Part shown: piece after piece, positions 29,483 to 37,500 of the stretch
Layout of the letters: each line of letters opens with the position of its first letter
Position numbering within the stretch: the stretch's first letter is position 1
Assembly (NCBI GenBank): GCA_016432465.1
Contig: CP066690.1
Location: forward strand, 747,666 to 786,723
Length of the DNA stretch: 39,058 nucleotides
Source: Candidatus Sungiibacteriota bacterium
GTDB lineage: Bacteria; Patescibacteriota; Minisyncoccia; Sungbacterales; HO2-52-23
Reading direction: 5' to 3'
Made by a program: the position numbers and the translations under genes
The notes under the pieces: model-generated
The model's input: only the letters and a program-made list of their open reading frames with translations
Database searches by the model: none
What the model was told of the DNA's origin: nothing

Positions 29483-32400
29483 ATGAAAAAGTACACCCAT
29501 TTTTTGGCGGCTGTTTTATTTTTCCTAGTGCTGTTATCGCCCTACTTTTCTTTGGCACAGACATCTTCCGTAGCCGATTTGAACGCCTTAGTGAAGCAGC
29601 TGCAGCAGCAAATAGAATTTCTCCAAAAGCAGGTTATTAGTTTGCAGGCCCAAGCGGAAACCTCCAAAAAAGAAGCCGCCACAACCAAGGAAGAACTTAA
29701 AACCACCAAGTCAGACTTGGTTGCTACCAAAGAAGAGGTAAAAGCCATTAGAGAGGAACTTCAGTTCACCAAAACACTGGCCCGCGGCTCTTCCGGAGAC
29801 GAGGTTAAAAAACTCCAGGAGTTTCTCGCCAAAGACAAGGAAATTTACCCGGATGGTTTAATCACGGGCTTTTTTGGTTCCAAAACCGAAGCCGCCGTTA
29901 AAAAATGGCAGGAAAAACACAACATTGAATCAGTAGGAATTGTCGGCCCTAAAACACTTGCGCAGATAAATAAACTTTTTGAGACCGGGGCAATTTCTCC
30001 TACGGCCGCCCCCGAAGTTCTTCCGGCTGTTGCTTCCTCTGCCGCCACGCCTGCGCAACCAGCCACACCCGCAACGCCTCAAGGTATTGCTGCAACCACC
30101 ACCGTTCCTGCAACCCCAGCTACCCCGGCTGTTCCGGCCACTACAGCTGTTGCCGCGATTACTCCTTCTGCCGCAACCACTTCGGCAGTTTCTTCGGCTC
30201 CAACCACCCCTTCCTATATTACAACTCAAATAGGAATCAGCGCTTACCCTACCTGCGGAGAGAGAGTGCTTAGCGTTCCGGATAAGTATTTAAATATTAA
30301 TCAAGCTCTGGCTGCGGCCAAACCGGGCGATACCATACGTTTGGGTGCCCAGACTTTTACCGAAACAGAACCAGTCAAATTAAAAAGCGGGATTTGTCTT
30401 GAAGGCGCGGGTATTGATAAGACCAACATTGTAGTACCCAGCAGTTGGGGAATACAAATCAATAATGCTTCTTATGTTATTGTGAAGAATTTAACTGTAA
30501 AGCAAAGCGGACATCTGAAAAATACGAGTCCGGCAGGCGGAGGAGAGGGCGGTGGAATTTCAGTTCTTTACTCCAACAACGTTAAACTAGAGTGGTGCCG
30601 TCTTACCCAAAATGCGGAGATTAACGGCGGGGGGCTGGCTATTGCGGGGAGTAAGAACATTGATGTCTCACGATGTCTTATTGATAATAATTACGCCAAA
30701 GATTTCGGAGGCGGAGTATCTTCAGCCTGGTCCACTGTTACTTTTAATAATGTCACCGTTGCTCACAATCGCGCCTCTTACGTCGGCGGTAGTATTGATA
30801 GGACAGTGGGCGGTATTTATGTAGTTGGCGGGGATGTAACTGTTAACAGTTCTATTGTTTGGGGTAATTCCGGCCATGATCTATTTTCGCTTCCAGAGTA
30901 TAAAACAAGCTCCAGAATGGCGGTACTCTACGTTCTTCTCGGCGAGTCCTTTATTGGTCATAGTCTCCTTTTGCAGGATCCTCTATTTATATCCACCACT
31001 ACTTATAAGCTGACACTGTACTCCCCGGCCATAAATGCCGGCAACCCGGATTCAAACTATAACGATCCGGACGGAACAAGAAACGATTTGGGTATTTACT
31101 ATTATCCCTTGGCTGCTGTTCCTGTTTCTGCTGCTACTACCGCCGCCACTACTGCCGGAACCGGAACCACTGGGGGGGGAGGAACTGGCACCACGCAGAC
31201 GACCACCACCACAACCACTACTAGTTCTACGGCCACTACAACTACTTCTACAACAGCCACCTCAACCACGGCTACGACTACTACCACAACCACCGTACCT
31301 CTTGCTAATACGGGTGCCTGTAGTTTGGCCAACACCTATTATGTCAATAAAACCGGTGTCAACGATCTTAACCTGTTAAAATCTGTCTGCACCAGCGATG
31401 ATTACAAATCGCTCCTAAACCAAGCTTGTCAGCAGAACTCTAGTTTTACTGGTCAGGAAGGGGTGATGACTCGCGACGCCAACGGCAATTTAGTTAGTTC
31501 AACTTGCGGGCCTTTTGGCTGCGGGACCAGAAAATGCTCACAGCTAGCGGCCTACGACACCAATGTCACTGCCGGCGCATGTTACTTAACCACCGGATCG
31601 TTAAGTTTTGTTTATCAGGATCCTGACTCCGGGTCAGGATATGCGAGGCTGAATGTTATTGGCAGCAGTGACTACAATACTGTCAAATCAATTTGCGCCA
31701 ACAACCGGGATTATTATGATCGTCTAACCACCACTATCTGCACGGATAACCCCAGTGCCTCCGGCATGCAGGAGGCAGTAACTGTTTATGATATGAAGGG
31801 AAGTCCTGTTACATCCGGATGCGCCAGTTCGGGCAGCTGTGCAACTCGTTCTTGTCCTCCTCCGTCTACTCCCGGTTCTCAAACGCCGATTGGTCACTGG
31901 AAGTTTGACGGAAATGGCAATAACGAAGTTTCCGGGGGGCCAACGGCTGTTACCGTAGGAAGTGCCGTCTTTAATTCCAGCGGAGGCAAATACGGAGGGT
32001 ATGCGTATCTTCCCTCCACCAGCGACTACGTAAAAATTCCTTATAGCAGCACTTTTGACTTTGCCAGTGCCTTCACGGTTGAATTCTGGTTTCGTCAACG
32101 CTCCAACCAAAGCACTACTCAAGATCTGGTTTATAAGGGAACTTCACCCAACAATTATAACTTCAGAGTTTTAAGACGGTTGTGGGATCAATATAACTTC
32201 GGAGAGATTATAGCAGGCTATACGAGCGCAACTACCGGCTATTGGACACAAACCAGCAATCCCAACCAACTGGCCCACAACGTTTGGCACCACGTGGTGT
32301 TTACCAAGGACTCCTCGCATAGCGTTTATTATCTGGACGGTTCGTTAATCTACTCCAGCCCTGATAGTCCGCAAGCCAAAACACCGGCAAGCGACATTAT

Positions 32401-32599
32401 TGTTGGTAATCCGGCCATAGACACCGATATAGATAACCTTAAAATATATAACCGCGCTTTGAGTTCCAGCGAAGCATCGCAAAATTATGCGGCCGCCACG
32501 GCCGGCAGGAAATTAAGCGGCCTTGAAGAACAACTGGCCAATATTGGGGTGTCGCTTTCTAAGATCAGCGAAGAAATTAAAAAGTTACTAAAGAGATAG
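29483..32599 (+). CDS. Wall-binding beta-helix/LamG surface protein
   Basis: The 1038-aa protein in order: signal peptide (1-25, cleavage near SLA-QT); coiled coil (about 30-95); peptidoglycan-binding domain of the PG_binding_1 type (about 99-168, with GSSGDEVKKLQEFLAK and LITGFFGSKTEAAVKKWQ); Ala/Pro/Thr linker (168-245); right-handed parallel beta-helix (about 256-473, pectate-lyase-like turns such as GGGLAIAGSKNIDVSRCLIDNN); Thr-rich linker (about 546-609); two Cys-containing modules of about 85-90 aa (about 610-793); LamG domain (about 802-1003, with WKFDGNGNNEVSGG, NVWHHVVFTKD, DNLKIYNRALSSSEA); and a short coiled end. It likely binds the cell wall and displays sugar-binding or sugar-cleaving modules on a long stalk. 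No catalytic residues of a lyase can be assigned. Confidence 0.82.
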   Translation: MKKYTHFLAAVLFFLVLLSPYFSLAQTSSVADLNALVKQLQQQIEFLQKQVISLQAQAETSKKEAATTKEELKTTKSDLVATKEEVKAIREELQFTKTLARGSSGDEVKKLQEFLAKDKEIYPDGLITGFFGSKTEAAVKKWQEKHNIESVGIVGPKTLAQINKLFETGAISPTAAPEVLPAVASSAATPAQPATPATPQGIAATTTVPATPATPAVPATTAVAAITPSAATTSAVSSAPTTPSYITTQIGISAYPTCGERVLSVPDKYLNINQALAAAKPGDTIRLGAQTFTETEPVKLKSGICLEGAGIDKTNIVVPSSWGIQINNASYVIVKNLTVKQSGHLKNTSPAGGGEGGGISVLYSNNVKLEWCRLTQNAEINGGGLAIAGSKNIDVSRCLIDNNYAKDFGGGVSSAWSTVTFNNVTVAHNRASYVGGSIDRTVGGIYVVGGDVTVNSSIVWGNSGHDLFSLPEYKTSSRMAVLYVLLGESFIGHSLLLQDPLFISTTTYKLTLYSPAINAGNPDSNYNDPDGTRNDLGIYYYPLAAVPVSAATTAATTAGTGTTGGGGTGTTQTTTTTTTTSSTATTTTSTTATSTTATTTTTTTVPLANTGACSLANTYYVNKTGVNDLNLLKSVCTSDDYKSLLNQACQQNSSFTGQEGVMTRDANGNLVSSTCGPFGCGTRKCSQLAAYDTNVTAGACYLTTGSLSFVYQDPDSGSGYARLNVIGSSDYNTVKSICANNRDYYDRLTTTICTDNPSASGMQEAVTVYDMKGSPVTSGCASSGSCATRSCPPPSTPGSQTPIGHWKFDGNGNNEVSGGPTAVTVGSAVFNSSGGKYGGYAYLPSTSDYVKIPYSSTFDFASAFTVEFWFRQRSNQSTTQDLVYKGTSPNNYNFRVLRRLWDQYNFGEIIAGYTSATTGYWTQTSNPNQLAHNVWHHVVFTKDSSHSVYYLDGSLIYSSPDSPQAKTPASDIIVGNPAIDTDIDNLKIYNRALSSSEASQNYAAATAGRKLSGLEEQLANIGVSLSKISEEIKKLLKR

Positions 32600-32692
32600 G
32601 CATCCCTGAAAAAGGCAGCACTGTTGGGGTCACCGCGATCTTCACTTCAGCGCCCTTAAGGAGACTGCGCTAAGATGCAATTATATGAATAT

Positions 32693-32720
32693 TAAAATTT
32701 CCCCCACAGGGGAAATTTTA
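32693..32720. terminator. Bidirectional terminator
   Basis: TAAAATTTCCCC, loop CACA, GGGGAAATTTTA: a perfect 12-bp stem between the convergent beta-helix protein and Rieske genes, 1 bp from the Rieske stop codon. Positions 32600-32692 hold no gene; an AGCGC/GCGCT hairpin lies at about 32649-32671. Confidence 0.85.
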
Positions 32721-32721
32721 G

Positions 32722-33870
32722 TTAGCGCGGGATGACGGTTTTTCTTTCCTCAAAAAGCAGCTCATATAGACGGCGGTGGAACCAGTGAGGAGCTTGTTCT
32801 TTATCCGGTAGGAACTTATTTTGTCTCAAAAAACTTGGATTTTTTATGCTCCGCGTAGTTTCCTGAATAGCCGCAAGGTCTTCTTCGTTGACCGCACTGT
32901 CCGCCCAAAATTCGTTGCGTCCCGCATATTTATCGTTATCCCAGATATAATGGTGGCGATAGAAAATTGTTGTTTCTGGATTTCTGTCCGTAGGCAGCCA
33001 CATATTTACCGACAGCCCCCAAGGATAAAAATTAAAAGCCATATTGGGGAAAATAAACCACCAGAGCGCAAAGACTCGTTTGGCGGCGTCTCGGAATCTT
33101 TCCGGAAGCAGTTGTGGATCAAAACCGTACTGTGGGTTTTCGGCAAATACCCACTGTAGCACTGACCACGGGTAAATTTCTGTCCGATACGATTTCATGT
33201 CTACGGCCTTGGCAAGCGATCTTCCGTGGATATAAGTTATATGCAGTTCGTCAAGATAGTTGAGTATATGCAGAAACGGACTGCCCGGAACCCTTTCCAT
33301 CTCTTTTATTTCTCCGGAGCGGCGGAAGCGGTTTAGTGCCAAAAGACCGATAACATTATGCATGTCTTTTATAAAATCCCAAAGTTTGGGCGGCGCCGTA
33401 GAAGCATTTACAAAGAAGAACTGATTCCACAGTCCAAGATTCAGTTCATACAGGCCAGCTGACTTTTTCTCATTTGCAGTCATTTTTTCTTCAAGGCCGG
33501 TATGACTTGCAAACTCTCCGGTAAGTTTATACTTTCTTCCGTGCTGCGGGCATTCAAAATGAGTTCCACAACCCGAAAAAAGTACGGCTGGAAATCCGGC
33601 GTGAGAACAGGTGTTATAGAAACAATGCAGTGTTCCGTAGGAGTCCCGGGTAATAATTAGTTTTCGGTCCCGAGACGGCGCCCAGGAGCCGCGGGCAGCC
33701 AGCAATTCGGGGAAGGTTCGCAGATCGGTTTCGGGCGGCGGAATAAATTGCCAGCTTATTTTAAAAATTTCTTGGGTACGTAGGTGAAATTCAGGGTCAA
33801 GAAATAGTGCCTTGGGAAGGCCTTGGGCCCGGATGATGTCCTGATCAACAAAAAATTTTCGTGGATCCAA
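32722..33870 (-). CDS. Rieske non-heme iron oxygenase alpha subunit
   Basis: This 382-aa protein has an N-terminal Rieske [2Fe-2S] domain with C88-x-H90 and C107-x2-H110, and a C-terminal non-heme iron domain with D207-x2-H210-x4-H215 (in NYLDELHITYIHG), exactly the spacing of the Asp bridge and two iron-binding His in ring-hydroxylating dioxygenases. D331 (NEEDLAAIQ) is a candidate third ligand. Family members hydroxylate aromatics or quaternary amines with O2 and electrons from a reductase. No reductase is present here. The start codon is TTG with AAGGGG 5 nt upstream and a good promoter. The substrate is unknown, and an O2-using enzyme is surprising for a CPR-type cell. Confidence 0.88.
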   Translation of the reverse strand: MDPRKFFVDQDIIRAQGLPKALFLDPEFHLRTQEIFKISWQFIPPPETDLRTFPELLAARGSWAPSRDRKLIITRDSYGTLHCFYNTCSHAGFPAVLFSGCGTHFECPQHGRKYKLTGEFASHTGLEEKMTANEKKSAGLYELNLGLWNQFFFVNASTAPPKLWDFIKDMHNVIGLLALNRFRRSGEIKEMERVPGSPFLHILNYLDELHITYIHGRSLAKAVDMKSYRTEIYPWSVLQWVFAENPQYGFDPQLLPERFRDAAKRVFALWWFIFPNMAFNFYPWGLSVNMWLPTDRNPETTIFYRHHYIWDNDKYAGRNEFWADSAVNEEDLAAIQETTRSIKNPSFLRQNKFLPDKEQAPHWFHRRLYELLFEERKTVIPR

Positions 33871-33900
33871 GAAAACCCCTTTTTCAAATAGCCAAGGTGT

Positions 33901-33929
33901 ATTTTATATGTAATCAGCCTCCGCCACAA
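33901..33929 (-). promoter_or_regulatory. Promoter of the Rieske oxygenase gene
   Basis: Minus strand TTGTGG (33929-33924), a 17-bp spacer, TAAAAT (33906-33901), with a leader of about 24 nt carrying AAGGGG. Confidence 0.7.
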
Positions 33930-33977
33930 GTGCCCGAGAGTGGGGATAAAAAAGTATCGGGGTTTGCTTTTTCATGC

Positions 33978-33983
33978 TAAAAT
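33978..33983 (+). promoter_or_regulatory. Extended -10 box, leaderless start
   Basis: TGCTAAAAT fits an extended -10; TAAAAT is followed by 7 nt and the ATG at 33991. This rules out the longer frame from 33940. Confidence 0.6.
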
Positions 33984-33990
33984 TTTATAT

Positions 33991-34434
33991 ATGAATATTT
34001 TGCAGAAAATTCATCCAGTTTGGGCACTGCGTCTTGGTCTTGGTTTAATGTATCTTTATTCCGGTTCGGGTTTGTTTTATAACCCGTCTGACTGGTATGG
34101 TTTTGCCCCACAGTGGTTTACGGCCCTCGTCACTCCCTTTGTTTCCATTGATACCTATCTCCGAATGCAGGGGGTGGGGGAGTTTATACTCGGACTTCTC
34201 TTTCTTGCATGGTTCTCCGGCAAATGGGGCGTAAGGGTTGCCTCGGCAATTGCAACGGTTGAGCTTGCGGCTATTTTGATTTTTGTCGGCGTTGATCTTA
34301 TTACGTTTCGTGATATCGGCCTTTTGGGGGCGGCTCTGGCCCTTTTAATAATTTCGTTAAAGAGCCCGCCTGGGGAGCAGTTTGTCGCCGAGCATAAAAA
34401 GGTATCTTCCATAACCCAAAACCACCCCGATTAG
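33991..34434 (+). CDS. DoxX-like membrane protein
   Basis: This 147-aa protein of about four helices has RLGLGLMYLYSGSGLFYNPSDWY in the first part and a GVGEFILGLLFLAWF helix, the DoxX-like fold. It is divergent from the Rieske gene, 121 bp away, which is the second case in this window of a DoxX-like protein beside a redox or metal gene. It may serve in electron or redox balance at the membrane. The stop codon falls in the loop of the hairpin that follows. Confidence 0.65.
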   Translation: MNILQKIHPVWALRLGLGLMYLYSGSGLFYNPSDWYGFAPQWFTALVTPFVSIDTYLRMQGVGEFILGLLFLAWFSGKWGVRVASAIATVELAAILIFVGVDLITFRDIGLLGAALALLIISLKSPPGEQFVAEHKKVSSITQNHPD

Positions 34435-34454
34435 TCGGGATGGTCTTGGGTTAT
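34411..34454. terminator. 20-bp hairpin over the DoxX stop codon
   Basis: ATAACCCAAAACCACCCCGA pairs with the segment 34435-34454 at 18 of 20 positions (20 of 20 with G-U pairs on the minus strand); the TAG stop lies in the TTAG loop. No T-run follows, so termination strength is uncertain. Confidence 0.6.
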
Positions 34455-34520
34455 CCACAGCTCCGTTGGCAAACCTTTTTACGATAAAGTAGGATAAAGT
34501 TATTATAAATAATGCTTAAT

Positions 34521-34526
34521 TATAAT
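34521..34526 (+). promoter_or_regulatory. -10 box TATAAT, leaderless start
   Basis: Perfect TATAAT, 7 nt, then the ATG at 34534. It is the same spacing as at 4016 and 25588. Confidence 0.65.
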
Positions 34527-34533
34527 AAATAAT

Positions 34534-37500
34534 ATGTTCTATTCCAACATATCAAGGTTTCTTATTGGCTATTTTTTGGTAGCCGTATTTTTGTTAGTTA
34601 TTTTTGCACCCAGCGTTGATGCCGCAGTTTTGACTCTTAACGAAGCTCACAATGTTGCCGCGCTGTCCCTCAAACTAAACGCTCTTAGAAATCTGCTTGA
34701 TTTTTTGAAGATGGCGCTTCGTCCGGTAGGCTTGGCCCAAGTCTCATCCGCCTGTACCGCTAGTCTTATTACTCTTTTGGGCGACGGCTGCCACTGGATG
34801 TCCACCGACTCCGCGGGTAATGCTGTTTACTGTGACGGCCCCATGACCAAATCTGCCAAAGCCGGAGATACCGTAACTACAACCGGCTGTGGAGCTTATT
34901 CAGGAACAGGAACCGGAGGAACAACAACCACCACTACTTCTTCTTGCTCGGCTTCTTTAACCGCCCTTCTTGGAACCGGCTGTCATTATATGTTTAATAA
35001 TTCGTCCGGCCAAGCGGTTTACTGCGACGGCCCCATGACTAAATCAGCCAAAGAAGGGGATACTGCCACTACCTCCGGATGTTCTTCAACTACAACCACA
35101 ACTACAACTTCCTCCTGCAGTTCTTCTCTCACTGCCCTTCTTGGAACCGGCTGTCATTATATGTTTAATAATTCGTCCGGCCAAGCGGTTTACTGCGACG
35201 GCCCCATGACTAAATCAGCCAAAGAAGGGGATACTGCCACTACCTCCGGATGGCCACCTACCGTTCAACCACCAATGATGTGGAACTTGCTTGGAATGAG
35301 AACTCTATTGGTGAGGATCAGTATAAAGTTTGGAGAAGGACCTCCGGGGGCAGTTGGACAGAGCTTAACCCTAAATCAAGGCCATATAACGACGACAGCA
35401 CTATTTACTATTATGACACCAGTTTTGCTGTCAATACCTCTTATGAATATATGGTCAAGGCCTGTACTTTTTCCGGAAGTTGCGCATCATCTGATTCCAA
35501 TATTGCGTATGTCACAACTGGCAGTGGGGGTACGACAACTACCAGTAGTTGTAGTTCCTCCTTAACCGCCCTTCTTGGAACCGGCTGTCATTATATGTTT
35601 AATAATTCGTCCGGCCAAGCGGTTTACTGCGACGGCCCCATGACTAAATCAGCCAAAGAAGGGGATACTGCCACTACCTCCGGATGTTCTTTAACTACAA
35701 CTACAACCTCCTCTTGCAGCTCTTCCTTAATAGCGCTTCTTGGCGACGGCTGTCACTACATGTATAACGATTCTGCCGGCAACCAAATTTACTGCGATGG
35801 TCCCATGACCAAATCTGCCAAAGCCGGAGATACTGTAACCATACAGGGCTGTTCTTCTTATACAACCACAACAACAACCACAACTACAACTTCCTCCTGC
35901 AGCTCTTCTTTAATAGCGCTTCTTGGGACCGGCTGTCATTATATGTATAGCGGGTTGGGAGACGGCAGGGGGCCAATTTATTGCAATACCGAGATGAATA
36001 AATCAGCCCGAGAAGGGGATACGGTTACGACGACCGGGTGTTCTTCTTCCACCTCTACCACTCCATCTGGGCAGAAAGAACAGATCTGGAATGTTCTAGG
36101 CTTGAGATCTTGGATTAGAACCGATGCCGATGCGACACGGATAGATTCGTTAAAGCAGGCCTGTGCCAATGTGCCCAGTGGGGCTAATGTTTGGCTGCCG
36201 GGCTCCGGTGACTCTACAAGTGTTGATTTCGGCATGCCTAGTGCTGATAAGTGCCGTCTTGCTGCAGCTTGCGCCTCCGGTCAATATTTTGATGGAGCTT
36301 CGTGCGTCACCACTACAACTACTGGCGGTACTGTGCCAGTTGCTCCTACCAACCTTACTGCCGTGCAATCCCAGGCCGACGCGCTCCTTAACTGGTATGA
36401 CAATTCAACCAATGAGAATGAATATAAAATTGAAAGAAGAATTACCGGAAGCGCTACCTGGACATATGTTGGAGGCGCCGGAATTGTGTATGGAGGTTCA
36501 GGAACGTATAGGGATTATTATCCGCCGGCAGGAAGCTATGATTATAAGGTAAGGGCCTGTAACAGCGCCGGGTGTTCCGAGTCCAATGTAGTGTTGCTCG
36601 TTATAAGCCCTACATCCACTGTCGCGCAGTGTTCAGACGGCCGCGATAACGACGGAGACGGACTGATTGATTATCCCTCTGATACCGGATGCTACAGCCG
36701 CGATGATAATGATGAAGCTGTGTCACCACCAGTTGGTGGAGGAGTTCCTCTACCCCCATCCGGCCTTACGGCCGTTGTTGCCGCAAATGGCTACGACCTT
36801 ATTCTTCGCTGGAATGATAATTCAACCAACGAATCCGAATACAAGATTTGGAGACGGCTAGGCACTAGCTGGTCATTTCTCGTATCAATAGGAATTGCTT
36901 ATGGGGGGACCGTGACCCACACAGACTTGAGTATGCCCGCCGGCTATACGGGTGTAATTGACTATAAAGTACAGGCCTGTAATTCTTCAGGCTGTTCTCC
37001 GGACTCCAATACGGCTTCAGTTACTGTAGTAGGCACTCCCCCCCAGCCAACTGGTTGCGACAGCGCTCTTATAGCGCTTCTGGGTCAAGGGTGTCATTAT
37101 ATGTACAATGATTACTCTGCCAATCCGGTTTTTTGCAACGGCAATATGACGATTTCTGCCAAGCGAGGCGACACTGCCATTACTCAAGGATGTCAATATG
37201 GCGGCCCGCCGGTTCCCACCACGTTTAGCGTTGACCCTTATAGCACTTACCCGAAAGATCAGGAAAGCGGGGTAAATACCCTTATGCGGATCCGTGTTAA
37301 CTTCACCAGAGAGATTGATCTTGCTTCAACCATTTCCCAGTTTTTCTCCTTAGCGCTTGCATCGTCTCCCAGCGCCGTGCTAAATGGAACATTCCAATTT
37401 TTCGGCAACGGATTTGAGTTTGTCCCAGCTTCACCCCTTAACTCCAACACCACTTACATCTATAAAGTGTTTACAACCCTTAAAGACAAAAGCGGGACCA

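Noticed and set aside
35250-35565. Programmed ribosomal frameshift at 35252
   Set aside because: There is no slippery heptamer or downstream pseudoknot at the junction, and the break coincides with a perfect repeat end, so assembly error or deletion is more likely.
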